From assembly GCF_030269645.1 (NCBI RefSeq), contig NZ_BSTR01000007.1, positions 85,061-149,060 on the forward strand: a stretch of 64,000 bases of DNA. Direction: 5' to 3'. The position numbers and the translations under genes are program-made. The notes beneath the pieces were generated by a model. The model searched no databases. It saw nothing but the letters and a program-made list of their open reading frames with translations, and was not told the origin of the DNA. Position 1 is the first letter of the stretch. The number at the start of each line of letters is the position of its first letter. The stretch comes from Actinokineospora sp. NBRC 105648 (GTDB lineage Bacteria; Actinomycetota; Actinomycetes; Mycobacteriales; Pseudonocardiaceae). Positions 25,568 through 34,192 of this stretch are shown one piece after another.

Positions 25568-26653
25568 CTCGGCGGCCACGAACGGGGCCGCGAACGACGT
25601 GCCGCTCCACCGCGCCGCGCCGTAGGTCCGGGTGCCCGCGACCAGGTGGACGTGCGCGCTGACGATGTCGACCCCGGGCGCGAGGCGGTCGACCCACGGG
25701 CCGTGGTTGGAGAACGGCGCCGGGCTCCCGTCGGCGGCCGCGGCGCCGACGGCGGTGACCGTCGGCAGGGCAGCGGGCCAGAACGGCCGCGCGGAGCCGG
25801 AATTCCCCGCCGCCGCGACGACGGTGGGCCAGTGGGACAGCTCGCGGGCCAGCACCGGCGGGCAACGGTCGTCTGATGTGTGGCAACCCGCCGTGAGCAA
25901 GAGGATGTCCACGGTCTCCCCGCGCGCGTGGGCCAAATGGCGCGCGCGGCGCAACGTCGTGGCCACTGTGCGGTCGTCGGTAAGACCCTGCGAGGACAAC
26001 ACGGGGTGCTGACGGATCCGCACCCCGGGCGCGTGTCGCAGGAGGACACCCGCGACGAAGGTGCCGTGCCCCGCTTGGCGGTCCTCGACCCCGTCGCCGT
26101 CGGCGTCGAGCGCCTCCAGGCCCCAGTCGCCGAACCACGGCCGCCCCACGAACCACGGGTGCGGGTCCACCCCGGTGTCCAGCAGGAGAACCGTGACCGG
26201 CGGCGCCCAGTCCACCCGCGCGGGTTCCGGCGGCAGCGGCGCGGGCACCGGCCGCGCGCCGGTGCCGTGCAGGATCGGCGCGCCGACCAGCACGGAGTGC
26301 ACGTGGTTGGCCGCGACCGGGACCCGGTCGGCCAGGTCCGCGGCGACGCGGACGCAGTCGAGGCCGGGGCGCAGGCGCAGCCGAGCGTGCTCGGACGGGT
26401 CCACCGCCTCGATCCAGCGGTCCAGCGCGCGCACCGCGTCCGGGAGGCGGTCGCGCGGGACGATCAGCTGACCGCGGCGGACGAGGCACTCCGCGGGGCC
26501 ACCCGGGTCGTGCAGCAAGAGGTCGGGCCTGCGTTCGGCGAGGCGCGACAACGGGTTCCGGCTGCGGTCTGTGTGCACAACGGACACCGTGCTGCCCCGA
26601 TCGCGCACTCGCTCGGAAGAAGTCGCTGTATCACCCGGTCCAGTGATTTCCAC
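25481..26653 (-). CDS. Subtilisin-like serine protease (S8), no signal peptide
   Basis: A 390-residue peptidase. The triad is complete: Asp159 (LLLDTGVD), His196 (GHGTFVAG) and Ser353 (SGTSFAAP), with oxyanion Asn284 (AAGNSGS). DADGDGVEDRQ before the His is an acidic, calcium-loop-like run. There is an N-terminal region of about 140 residues but no secretion signal or membrane anchor, so it appears cytosolic. It is convergent with the CHAT gene and overlaps its last 87 bp, so the two coding ends are antisense to each other. ECF sigma, CHAT and leaderless S8 genes together suggest one protease module. Confidence 0.92.
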   Translation of the reverse strand: MEITGPGDTATSSERVRDRGSTVSVVHTDRSRNPLSRLAERRPDLLLHDPGGPAECLVRRGQLIVPRDRLPDAVRALDRWIEAVDPSEHARLRLRPGLDCVRVAADLADRVPVAANHVHSVLVGAPILHGTGARPVPAPLPPEPARVDWAPPVTVLLLDTGVDPHPWFVGRPWFGDWGLEALDADGDGVEDRQAGHGTFVAGVLLRHAPGVRIRQHPVLSSQGLTDDRTVATTLRRARHLAHARGETVDILLLTAGCHTSDDRCPPVLARELSHWPTVVAAAGNSGSARPFWPAALPTVTAVGAAAADGSPAPFSNHGPWVDRLAPGVDIVSAHVHLVAGTRTYGAARWSGTSFAAPFVAAELAAERHEAQVAVPDLGPGQGVGSVHTGH

Positions 26654-26820
26654 TGTCGGTGATCACGCCCGCCTCGGCCGCACTCACGCGGTGCCGTGCG
26701 CCGTCTTTCCGGGTGGAACACACGCGGTTAGGGTGCATGGGGGTGACCCGGTGCTGGATAGTGACCTGGTCACACCGGTCGGTGGCGGCTCGACTAGGTA
26801 ACCGGGATGGCGGTGAGCAC

Positions 26821-27591
26821 GTGACACGGTCAGCGAACGCGTCGCGCCTGCTGCTCCGGCTCGTGGTCACCGGGGGTCTGCTGATGGCCGCCTGGGTGCT
26901 GGGCGCGCTGCTCGCGGGCGCCGCCTCGGCCGAGACCGGCGTCGACCACCGGCCGCCGCCCGAGGACGGCAGCCTGCTCGGCTTCGTGACCAACACGCTC
27001 TCCGACCTCGACGCCGTCGCGAGCGCGCCGGTGGTCACCAACGTGGTGGACACCGTCACCGGCATCGCCGACGACGTGGTGGGTGTCGTGCAGAACGCGG
27101 TCCCCAAGCCACCCGCGCCGGTGGTCGAACCACCGCCGGTCCCGGTACCGCCCGTGCCCGCCGCCGTCGCGAGCCCGCCCGTCGAGCGGGCCGCCCCGGC
27201 AGCGCCGGTCCGCAAGCCCGCCGCGACGCCCGCGCGGGCGCACAAGCCGTCCCCGAAGGCCCCCCGGGCCACCAGCCCGGTGGTGCGCAAGCCCCCGCAG
27301 GTAGTGCAAGAGCACCGCGCGGCGCTGCCCGTGCAGCAGTCCAACGGTCCGCGTGCTCAGCGCGACAGCCTGCCCACGCCCCCCGCGGCGCCCTCGTCGC
27401 CCGCCTGCCCGGCGGCGCCGAGTCCCACCGCGTCCCCCTCGCACGACGGCGGCGGCCAGGCCCGCGCCCAGATCGGCGTGCTCTCGGCACGCCACCAGCT
27501 CGTACCCCCCACCGCCACCGGCGGTGCGGCGGCGGACGCGCTCCAGCCGCCCGGCGAGCTGACCGGGTTGCTCACCCACACCCCCGACTGA
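26821..27591 (+). CDS. Secreted or anchored Pro/Ala-rich protein
   Basis: A 256-residue protein beginning at GTG 26821. An N-terminal hydrophobic stretch with basic start (RLLLRLVVTGGLLMAAWVLG, then AGAASAE) fits a signal peptide cut after about residue 40. A short helical part (LSDLDAVASAPVVTNVVDTV) is followed by about 170 residues of Pro/Ala/Val/Lys low-complexity sequence. No catalytic domain is seen. Similar short secreted Pro-rich proteins are common in actinomycetes and have no assigned role. It is divergent from the S8 gene, 167 bp apart, so both promoters should be in that gap. Confidence 0.7.
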   Translation: MTRSANASRLLLRLVVTGGLLMAAWVLGALLAGAASAETGVDHRPPPEDGSLLGFVTNTLSDLDAVASAPVVTNVVDTVTGIADDVVGVVQNAVPKPPAPVVEPPPVPVPPVPAAVASPPVERAAPAAPVRKPAATPARAHKPSPKAPRATSPVVRKPPQVVQEHRAALPVQQSNGPRAQRDSLPTPPAAPSSPACPAAPSPTASPSHDGGGQARAQIGVLSARHQLVPPTATGGAAADALQPPGELTGLLTHTPD

Positions 27592-27684
27592 CCGGCTCGA
27601 GATCGCGGGACCGGTCTATCCACAACCGGTCCGTGCTCGACGTTCACCCGGTGCGGTCTCGCTCCCGAAAGCCACTTCCGATGA

Positions 27685-27717
27685 CCCGATCTGCCGACCG
27701 CGCCCGGTCAGATCGGG
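27685..27717. terminator. Hairpin 1 between convergent genes
   Basis: CCCGATCTG (27685-27693) pairs perfectly with CAGATCGGG (27709-27717). It lies in the 322-bp space between the Pro-rich protein gene and the MocR gene, which holds no convincing gene. Confidence 0.55.
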
Positions 27718-27721
27718 ACCT

Positions 27722-27758
27722 GGCCCCGGCGCCGCGATGCCCCCGCGGCGCCGGGGCC
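27722..27758. terminator. Strong hairpin 2 between convergent genes
   Basis: A perfect 15-bp GC stem, GGCCCCGGCGCCGCG (27722-27736) with its complement at 27744-27758, around a 7-nt loop. It starts 5 bp after hairpin 1. Being symmetric, it can act on either transcript; no U-tract is present. Confidence 0.65.
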
Positions 27759-27913
27759 CTCCCTCCGGCGACCCGCCCGATCGGCACAACGAGGGGCTGT
27801 GCCGACTGGCCTGGGTGGGCGCCGAGGTCGAGGTGCGCTGGATGGCGAAAGGTCCAAACAACTACGCCATCCAGCGCACTGGCTTTCTACCGCCTCGGCC
27901 CCGGCAAAGCCAG

Positions 27914-29356
27914 CTACGCGACCGGGATTAGACCGTCGGAACCGATCGTTCCAGGCGATCCGGTGACGAGCGAGCCGACCCGTGCCAGCCTGCGCACGGC
28001 ATCCACCAGTTGGGGCGCGGGCAGCGTGTAGGGCAGCCGCAGCCACCGCTCCAGCCCGCCGTGCACCCCGAACCGGGCACCTGGCGCCACCCGCACCCCC
28101 ACGTTCTGCGCCGCGACCGCGATCCGGGTGCCGACCGGTCCGGGCAGCTCGCACCACAGGCTCAGACCGCCCGCGGGCAGCTCGAACCGCCACTGCGGGC
28201 AGTGCGCGCGCACCGCGTCGGCAAGCACCCCGCGCAGCACCGCCACCTCTGCCCGGCGGGCCCGCAGCATCGGCTCGGGGTCGGTGTAGAGCTGGGCCAG
28301 CAGCAGTTGCTCGAACACCGGGGAGCCGAGGTCGAAGGCGTGCCGGGCGGCGGCGAGCCTGCCGATCACCTCCTCCGGCGCGCGCACCCACCCCAGCCGC
28401 AGCCCACCCCAGTGCGACTTGCTCGCCGACCCGACGGTGATCACCAGGTTGGGGGCGAAGGTCGCCATCGGCGGCGGGCCGTCCAGCGGGTCGCCGTCGA
28501 GGTCGAGCTCGACCAGCGTCTCGTCGACCACGACCGGGGTGCGGGCCCGGCGCAGGATCGCGGCGAGCCGTTCGCGGCCCGGGGCGTCGAGCCTGCGGCC
28601 GGTCGGGTTGTGGAAGTCCACGATCAGGTAGGCCAGCCGGGGCGCGGCCTGGCGCAGGGCGGCCTCGATGCCGTCGAGGTCCCAATCCGCCTCGGGCATC
28701 GGGACCGGGACCGGGACGACGTGGGCGGCACGCAGCGCCTCCAGGGCGTTCGGGTAGGTCGGCTGCTCGACGAGCACGCGGTCGCCGGGCCCGGCCATGG
28801 CCCGCAGCACCAGGGCGAGGCCGTGGTGGGCGCCGTTGGTGACCAGGATCTGCTCGGGGGTGGTGGGCAGGCCGCGGGCCGCGAACCGTTCGGCCAGCCG
28901 CTCGCGCAGCGGGTCGATGCCCAGCTCGTGGTAGCCGTGGCCGGACAGCTCGGCGGCGAAGGACCCGCGCACGGCGTCGATCGCCGCGGCGAACCCGGCG
29001 GGCGCGGCGGGGGCGGCCCGGGCCAGGTCGAGCGGCTGGTCGCCGATCGGGGCGGCGGGCCGGGCGACCGCGGTGGGCAGCGCGGTGCGCGAGCCGGAGC
29101 CGCGCCGGCTGACGACCATGCCGTCGGCGCGCAGCAGGTCCCAGGCGGTGGCGACCAGGGTGCGGCTCACCCCGAGGGCGGCGGCGAGCTCGCGCTCGGC
29201 GGGCAGCGTGGTGCCGGGTGGGAGCTGGCCGTCGAGCACCAGCAGCCGGATGCCCGCGGCCAGGCCCGCCGAGCCCTGTCGGCTGCCGTGCTCGCGCCAC
29301 TCGCCCAGCATGCGGACCAATCGAGTACTGGAGACACGGCCACCCGGGGGAATCAT
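27914..29356 (-). CDS. MocR-type GntR/aminotransferase regulator
   Basis: A 480-residue PLP-dependent regulator. A GntR winged helix is at about 12-75 (GIRLLVLDGQLPPGTTLPAERELAAALGVSRTLV), followed by a fold I aminotransferase domain (about 100-470). That domain has DFHNPTGRR, VVDETL and the PLP Lys in VGSASKSHWGGLRLGWV. The frame is open far upstream, but ATG 29356 begins the conserved domain and lies directly by the operator-like repeats. It is divergent from a YczE-family membrane gene, a pairing described for YczR-type MocR regulators. PLP or an amino-compound adduct is the likely effector. Confidence 0.9.
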   Translation of the reverse strand: MIPPGGRVSSTRLVRMLGEWREHGSRQGSAGLAAGIRLLVLDGQLPPGTTLPAERELAAALGVSRTLVATAWDLLRADGMVVSRRGSGSRTALPTAVARPAAPIGDQPLDLARAAPAAPAGFAAAIDAVRGSFAAELSGHGYHELGIDPLRERLAERFAARGLPTTPEQILVTNGAHHGLALVLRAMAGPGDRVLVEQPTYPNALEALRAAHVVPVPVPMPEADWDLDGIEAALRQAAPRLAYLIVDFHNPTGRRLDAPGRERLAAILRRARTPVVVDETLVELDLDGDPLDGPPPMATFAPNLVITVGSASKSHWGGLRLGWVRAPEEVIGRLAAARHAFDLGSPVFEQLLLAQLYTDPEPMLRARRAEVAVLRGVLADAVRAHCPQWRFELPAGGLSLWCELPGPVGTRIAVAAQNVGVRVAPGARFGVHGGLERWLRLPYTLPAPQLVDAVRRLARVGSLVTGSPGTIGSDGLIPVA

Positions 29357-29358
29357 GT

Positions 29359-29380
29359 GGCCAATTATCACTGATTGGCC
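29359..29380. promoter_or_regulatory. Putative MocR operator
   Basis: GGCCAAT-N8-ATTGGCC is a perfect 7-bp inverted repeat 3 bp from the mocR start codon, and a further CCAAT direct copy lies at about 29393-29397. It sits between the divergent mocR and yczE genes, where an autoregulated operator is expected. Confidence 0.6.
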
Positions 29381-29416
29381 ATCGAATCGCAGCCAATCAT
29401 CGCGCAAGATGGACCT

Positions 29417-30058
29417 ATGGCCCCCACCAACCTCACGCCCGTGCCGCTGCGGGTCAGTCCCGGGCGCAGGCTGCCGCAGCTGTTCCTGGGTCTCGCGCTC
29501 TACGGCTTCAGCACCGGCCTGCAGATCGAGGCCGCCCTCGGGCTCTCCCCCTGGGACGTGCTGCACGAGGCGCTGCACAAGCTGAGCGGGCTCAGCTTCG
29601 GCACGGTCACCGCGCTGACCAGCCTGCTCGTGCTGCTGTGCTGGATCCCGATCAAGCAGCGCCCCGGCTTCGGCACGGTCGCCAACGTGCTGATCGTGTC
29701 CGCGTCGATCGACCTCACCCTCGCGGCCCTGCCCACCCCGGACAACCTGGTCACGCGCGGGCTGTTCCTGGTGGCGGGCGTGGTGCTCAACGGCCTGGCG
29801 ACCGCGGCCTACATCGGCGCCCGGCTGGGCCCCGGCCCGCGCGACGGGCTGATGACCGGGATCGCCGGCCGCACGGGGTTCGCGATCCGCTGGGTGCGCA
29901 CCGCGATCGAGGTCGTGGTGCTCGCCGCGGGCTGGCTGCTGGGCGGGACGGTGGGCCTGGGCACCGCGCTCTACGCGCTGGCGATCGGCCCGCTGGCGCA
30001 GGCGTTCCTGCCGCTGGTGTCCTGGCGTCCTCGGGCCGAGGCCGAAATCGGACACTAG
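29417..30058 (+). CDS. YczE-family integral membrane protein
   Basis: A 213-residue membrane protein with about five to six helices. The family start LFLGLALYGFSTGLQIEAALGLSPWDVLHEALHKLSGL and RLGPGPRDGLMTGI are typical of the YczE/YitT-like family. ATG 29417 is chosen over an upstream ATG at 29375 that would run through the operator. It is divergent from the MocR regulator and followed 10 bp later by chaA. The transported compound is unknown; a vitamin B6-related role is suggested only by the regulator type. Confidence 0.82.
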   Translation: MAPTNLTPVPLRVSPGRRLPQLFLGLALYGFSTGLQIEAALGLSPWDVLHEALHKLSGLSFGTVTALTSLLVLLCWIPIKQRPGFGTVANVLIVSASIDLTLAALPTPDNLVTRGLFLVAGVVLNGLATAAYIGARLGPGPRDGLMTGIAGRTGFAIRWVRTAIEVVVLAAGWLLGGTVGLGTALYALAIGPLAQAFLPLVSWRPRAEAEIGH

Positions 30059-30068
30059 GGTCGGTGCC

Positions 30069-31142
30069 ATGACGACACTGCCCCGCTGGAGCCTGGCCGT
30101 CCCGCCCGTCGCCCTGGTGGTGTTGGCCGTCTCCTATGGACAGTCGCTCGGCACGGTGCTGCTGGTGCTGGTCTGCCTCGGCCTGGCCGGGGCGGTCACC
30201 GCCGCGGTGCACCACGCCGAGGTCGTGGCGCACCGGGTCGGCGAGCCGTTCGGCACGCTCATCCTGGCGATCGCGGTGACCGTGATCGAGGTCGCGCTGA
30301 TCGTCACGCTGATGGCCTCCGGCGGGGAGAAGGCGGCCTCGCTGGCCAGGGACACGGTGTTCGCCGCGATCATGATCACCACCAACGGGATCGTCGGGCT
30401 CTCGCTGCTGGTCGGCTCGCTGCGGCACAAGGTGCAGGACTTCCGCGCGCACGCCTCGGGCGGCGCGCTTGCGGTGATCACCGCGCTGGTGACGCTGAGC
30501 CTGGTGCTGCCGACCTTCACCACGAGCACCCCCGGCCCGACGTTCTCCGGTTCGCAGCTGGCCTTCGCCGGGGTGGCGTCGCTGGTGCTCTACGGGGTGT
30601 TCGTGTTCGTGCAGACCGTGCGGCACCGCGACTACTTCCTGCCCAAGTCCGACAACGGGGTCGACGACCACGCCGACGCGCCGAGCAACCGGACCACCCT
30701 GATCAGCCTGGGTCTGCTGCTGGTCTGCCTGGTCGCGGTGGTCGGGCTGGCCAAGACCGTCTCGCCCACGCTGGAGTCCGCGGTCGAGTCGATCGGCGCG
30801 CCGCTGTCGTTCGTCGGGGTGCTGATCGCGCTGCTGGTCCTGCTGCCGGAGACGGTGGCCGCGGTGCGCGCGGCGCTGCGCGACCGCCTGCAGGTCAGCC
30901 TGAACCTGGCGCTGGGCTCGGCGCTGGCGAGCATCGGCCTGACCATCCCGGCCATCGCGATCGCCTCGCTGTGGCTGACCGGGCCGCTGACCCTGGGCCT
31001 GGGGCCCAAGGAACTGGTGATGCTGGTCCTGACGGTGGTGGTCAGCACCCTCACCCTGGTCTCCGGGCGGGCGACCCTGCTACAAGGAACCGTGCACTTG
31101 ACCTTGTTCGGCGCGTTCATGTTCCTCGCGGTCAACCCGTGA
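30069..31142 (+). CDS. chaA: ChaA-type Ca2+(Na+)/H+ antiporter
   Basis: A 357-residue cation antiporter of the CaCA superfamily with about ten helices. The two alpha-repeats are seen: GEPFGTLILAIAVTVIEVALIVTLM in the first half, and LLPETVAAVRAALRDRLQVSLNLALGSALASIGLTIP in the second. The conserved acidic residues (Glu in both) are present. It exports Ca2+ or Na+ against protons at the cell membrane. The ATG has weak upstream signals and probably shares the yczE transcript. Its stop overlaps the next start (GTGA). Confidence 0.88.
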   Translation: MTTLPRWSLAVPPVALVVLAVSYGQSLGTVLLVLVCLGLAGAVTAAVHHAEVVAHRVGEPFGTLILAIAVTVIEVALIVTLMASGGEKAASLARDTVFAAIMITTNGIVGLSLLVGSLRHKVQDFRAHASGGALAVITALVTLSLVLPTFTTSTPGPTFSGSQLAFAGVASLVLYGVFVFVQTVRHRDYFLPKSDNGVDDHADAPSNRTTLISLGLLLVCLVAVVGLAKTVSPTLESAVESIGAPLSFVGVLIALLVLLPETVAAVRAALRDRLQVSLNLALGSALASIGLTIPAIAIASLWLTGPLTLGLGPKELVMLVLTVVVSTLTLVSGRATLLQGTVHLTLFGAFMFLAVNP

Positions 31143-31651
31143 AGGGCCACATCTGGTTCCCCGGGAACCCCTGGCCGGAAGGGCACCGGGTCGACGACTT
31201 CTCCTGGAGCGGCAGGCAGGGCGCGGACGGCGGGCTCTGGTTCGACTTGGAGCTGGCGACCGCGGACTACGACGAGACCAGGAATCCACCGGACACGGAG
31301 GACACGGGGGACTGGGCGTCGCCGATCGTGTGGACGAACTACCACTCCTGCATGATCTCCTCGACCAACTGGGGCAACGCGATCGGCTTCCCCGCCGGGG
31401 ACTTCCAGTTCGACCGGCCGCAGCGGCTGACCGCGGACACCGTGCCGAACCGCGAGGACCCCGCTTTCCACACCTACCTGCTCGGCCACGACGCGGTGGC
31501 GCACCACGAGTTCGAGTTCCAGCCGACGGCGGCCGGGCGGTGGGACATCGTGTGGACCGGGAAGATCGCGCTGGCCTACATCGGTGACGAGGAGTTCAAG
31601 TACTCGTTCCGCGCGGAGCTCGACGACGTGGAGTATCAGCCGCCCAGCTGA
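31139..31651 (+). CDS. Hypothetical protein coupled to chaA
   Basis: A 170-residue soluble protein without a family I recognise. It begins at GTG 31139, overlapping the chaA stop by 4 nt, which sets the start although the frame is open further upstream. The composition is Trp/Asp/Phe-rich (HIWFPGNPWPEG, VDDFSWSG, TNYHSCMISSTNWGNAIGFPAGDFQF), and it lacks a signal peptide. The 3' end overlaps the convergent sigma factor gene by 16 bp. Confidence 0.75.
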   Translation: MKGHIWFPGNPWPEGHRVDDFSWSGRQGADGGLWFDLELATADYDETRNPPDTEDTGDWASPIVWTNYHSCMISSTNWGNAIGFPAGDFQFDRPQRLTADTVPNREDPAFHTYLLGHDAVAHHEFEFQPTAAGRWDIVWTGKIALAYIGDEEFKYSFRAELDDVEYQPPS

Positions 31652-32826
31652 GCGGCACGCGCCTCCAGGTAGTCGCGCTCGGGCACGCTCAGCGTGCGGC
31701 GCGCGGCGACCCGGTAGTGCTGCCTGGCTGCGTCGGGGTCGCCCGCCAGCTCGAACAGGTGCGCGCGGACGGCGTCGACCCGGGGCTGATCGTCCAGAGT
31801 GGACAGTTCGGCCAGTCCGGCTCGCGGGCCGTGCACCATGGCCACGGCGACCGCGCGGTTCAGGCTGACGACCGGGCTGGGGGCGATGGCGTCGAGCAGG
31901 TCGTAGAGCGTGAGGATCTGCGGCCAGTCGGTGTCCTGGGCGTGGGTCGCCTCGTCGTGCACCGCGGCGATCGCGGCTTGCACCTGATAGGGGCCGACCG
32001 GCGTATGCGCCAACGCATGGGTGATTAGGGCGGTTCCTTCGGCGATGGCGGTGGCATCCCAGTGCGCGCGGTCTTGCTCGGCAAGCGGGATAAGAGCACC
32101 GTGCGCGTCCGCGCGGGCGGGGGTACGTGCGTCGGTGAGCAACATCAGCGCCAAGAGGCCGGCCACCTCTCCCTCGTCGGGGAGGCTCGTATGCAGCTGC
32201 CGGGTAAGGCGGATGGCCTCCGCGGTGAGGTCTGCGCGGTGCAGACTGGCCCCGGAGCTGGCGGTATAGCCCTCGTTGAACACCAGGTAGAGCACATGCA
32301 GCACGGCCGCCAACCGTTCTGAGCGCTCCTCCGGTGGCGGTAGGCGGAAACCGCTGTCCTTGATTTTCTGCTTGGCACGGCTGATCCGTTGACCGATGGT
32401 GGTCTCGGGGACGAGGAACGCTCGCGCGATCTCCGCGGTGCTCAACCCACCTACCGCCCGCAAGGTCAGCGCTACCTGGGACACCTGCGTAAGAGACGGG
32501 TGACAGCACAAGAACAGCAGGGTGAGCGTGTCGTCCACATCCGACACCTCTTGGTCCGAGACCTCCAACGCGGCCACGGTCTCCTCGCGCCGCTTCCGAG
32601 CCGACTCGTTGCGCCACAGCTCGATGCGCCTGCGCGAGGCAGTCGTGATCAGCCACCCTTTCGGGTTCGCGGGCATCCCCTCCATCGGCCACTGCGTCGC
32701 CGCCGCCAACAGGGCCTCTTGGACGGCGTCCTCGCACAGGTCGAAGCCGCCGTAGCGGCGCACGAGGGCGCCGAGGACCTGCGGCGCGAGCTCGCGCAGC
32801 AGGTCCTCGGCCCTTACCCCCGGCAT
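31636..32826 (-). CDS. ECF42-type sigma factor (DUF6596)
   Basis: A 396-residue sigma factor, long for an ECF. Regions 2 and 4 occupy the first 150 residues (RYGGFDLCEDAVQEALLAAATQW; GLSTAEIARAFLVPETTIGQRISRAKQKI). They are followed by the DUF6596 segment (LHVLYLVFNEGYTASSG) and a TPR-like helical tail ending in RDYLEARAAQLGG. This layout is that of the ECF42 group, which is known to occur beside DGPF (YCII-like) genes and lacks a classical anti-sigma factor; the C-terminal extension is thought to control it. A DGPF gene is directly upstream with 1-nt overlap (TAATG). Confidence 0.92.
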   Translation of the reverse strand: MPGVRAEDLLRELAPQVLGALVRRYGGFDLCEDAVQEALLAAATQWPMEGMPANPKGWLITTASRRRIELWRNESARKRREETVAALEVSDQEVSDVDDTLTLLFLCCHPSLTQVSQVALTLRAVGGLSTAEIARAFLVPETTIGQRISRAKQKIKDSGFRLPPPEERSERLAAVLHVLYLVFNEGYTASSGASLHRADLTAEAIRLTRQLHTSLPDEGEVAGLLALMLLTDARTPARADAHGALIPLAEQDRAHWDATAIAEGTALITHALAHTPVGPYQVQAAIAAVHDEATHAQDTDWPQILTLYDLLDAIAPSPVVSLNRAVAVAMVHGPRAGLAELSTLDDQPRVDAVRAHLFELAGDPDAARQHYRVAARRTLSVPERDYLEARAAQLGG

Positions 32827-33176
32827 TACAAGAAGTCCTGCAGGCCACGCACCGATCGCACCTCCACCAGGCCCAACGACGCCTCCGGGATCCGCCCGGC
32901 GATCGCCACCGCACGGTCGAAGTCGGCACACTCCAGCAGGTAGAAGCCCGCCAGGTGCTCCTTCGCCTCGGCGAACGGACCGTCGGTGGCGAACTGGCCC
33001 GGCAGCCGGGTGCCGCCCTCGGCCAGCGCCTCGGACGCCACCAGCTCCCCGGAGGCCGCCAGCTCGGCGTTCAGCTCCGCGTAGGCCGCCAGCCCCGCCT
33101 GTTTCCGCTCCGCCGACAGCGTCGCCCACACGTCCCGCGAGGCGGGGTTGGCGTAGATCAGGACCACGTAGCGCAT
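32826..33176 (-). CDS. DGPF/YCII-related protein
   Basis: A 116-residue YCII-fold protein of the DGPF family: MRYVVLIYANP at the start, FATDGPFAEAKEHLAGFYLLE containing the DGPF motif, and a C-terminal VEVRSVRGL. A GGAGGT site precedes ATG 33176; the frame is open further upstream but without signal. It is the usual partner of ECF42 sigma factors and is probably part of their regulon. Biochemical role unknown. Confidence 0.9.
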   Translation of the reverse strand: MRYVVLIYANPASRDVWATLSAERKQAGLAAYAELNAELAASGELVASEALAEGGTRLPGQFATDGPFAEAKEHLAGFYLLECADFDRAVAIAGRIPEASLGLVEVRSVRGLQDFL

Positions 33177-33210
33177 CGGCACCTCCGGCCAGACTCGGCG
33201 ATGATTCCCA

Positions 33211-33256
33211 CACCGGGGACGTCGAGACGGGTCCGCCCGCCTCGACGTCCCCGGTG
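33211..33256. repeat. Perfect 16-bp inverted repeat in a divergent promoter region
   Basis: CACCGGGGACGTCGAG (33211-33226) and its exact complement (33241-33256) flank a 14-nt spacer. Both neighbouring genes point away from it, so it is not a terminator for either. It may be an operator, or a hairpin in the leader of the VOC gene that starts 33 bp later. Confidence 0.85.
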
Positions 33257-33288
33257 GAATCGACGGTAACCGAGGACAGGAGTACCCG

Positions 33289-33651
33289 ATGTTGGGTGAG
33301 TCGAAGGCGTTCAGCGGTTTCTCGGTGGACGACATCCCGGCGGCCAGGGCGTTCTACGCCGACACGCTGGGCCTGCGCGTCTCCGAGGCGAACGGGATGC
33401 TGCACCTGCACCTCGGGGGCGGCCACGACACGCTGGTCTACCCCAAGCCGAACCACGTCCCGGCGGAGTTCACCATCCTGAACTTCCCGGTGCCCGACAT
33501 CGAGGCCGCCGTGGACGGCCTGACCGAGCGGGGCGTGGCCTTCGAGAGGTACGAGACGGTCGACGCGAAGGGGATCATGCGCCAGTACGGCCCGCCGATC
33601 GCCTGGTTCAAGGACCCGGCGGGCAACATCCTGTCGGTCATCGAGGGCTAG
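33289..33651 (+). CDS. VOC family protein (glyoxalase-like)
   Basis: A 120-residue single-chain VOC protein: [24 protein letters not shown] at the start, a central [15 protein letters not shown], then [18 protein letters not shown] and [16 protein letters not shown] with the terminal metal-side Glu. VOC proteins of this type often lie beside ECF42/DGPF genes. It is divergent from the DGPF gene across the perfect inverted repeat. Its end overlaps the convergent ClpN-domain gene by 14 bp. Confidence 0.88.
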   Translation: MLGESKAFSGFSVDDIPAARAFYADTLGLRVSEANGMLHLHLGGGHDTLVYPKPNHVPAEFTILNFPVPDIEAAVDGLTERGVAFERYETVDAKGIMRQYGPPIAWFKDPAGNILSVIEG

Positions 33652-34192
33652 CGGACCCCAGGTAGGCGCGCACGCTCTGGTGGGTGACACCGAGCGACTC
33701 AAGCGCGTTGGCCGTGACGCCACCGACGCGCAAGATGGCCAGCAGGACGTGCTCGTCGCCGATGGACCGATCGCCCCGCTCGACGGCCTCACGCAGGCTG
33801 TACTGCAGCACGCGCTTGGAATCGGAGGAGAACGCCACCCGCCAACGCGGACCGACCGTGCGCCTGCGCTTGACCGTTCCGGCCAACGCGCCCTCACCGT
33901 GCGTCTGCTCGACAGCGGCCACGATCGCGTCGACATCAATGCCGAACTCGGACAAGGCAGCGCTATCGGCGTCGGTAAGGCCGCCGCGCCGCCGGGTCGC
34001 CGCGATCGCGTCCCGCGCCGCTGACGTGGTCACCGCGTGGTGGGCCAGGGCAGCGGTAGCGGGCGTGCCGTCCTGCTTGAGCATCCCGAGCAAGAGGTGC
34101 TCCGGCTCGATCAGCGCGGCCTCGTCCTGCTCGGCGATGTGCACACCGTCACGCACCACGACGCGCGCGGCTTTGGTGAACTGCTCGAACAT
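33638..34192 (-). CDS. Clp N-terminal domain protein
   Basis: A 184-residue protein made of Clp-N repeats without AAA ATPase domains. [39 protein letters not shown] is the first repeat and [30 protein letters not shown] the second (about 118-175). Free Clp-N proteins are thought to act as adaptors or competitors for ClpC substrates. The ATG directly follows the stop of the HTH gene (TAGATG), so they form an operon. Confidence 0.88.
   Translation of the reverse strand: MFEQFTKAARVVVRDGVHIAEQDEAALIEPEHLLLGMLKQDGTPATAALAHHAVTTSAARDAIAATRRRGGLTDADSAALSEFGIDVDAIVAAVEQTHGEGALAGTVKRRRTVGPRWRVAFSSDSKRVLQYSLREAVERGDRSIGDEHVLLAILRVGGVTANALESLGVTHQSVRAYLGSASPR

Noticed and set aside
33211-33256. Inverted repeat as a terminator
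   Set aside because: Both neighbouring genes are transcribed away from it and no U-tract follows; it is kept as a dyad of unknown function.
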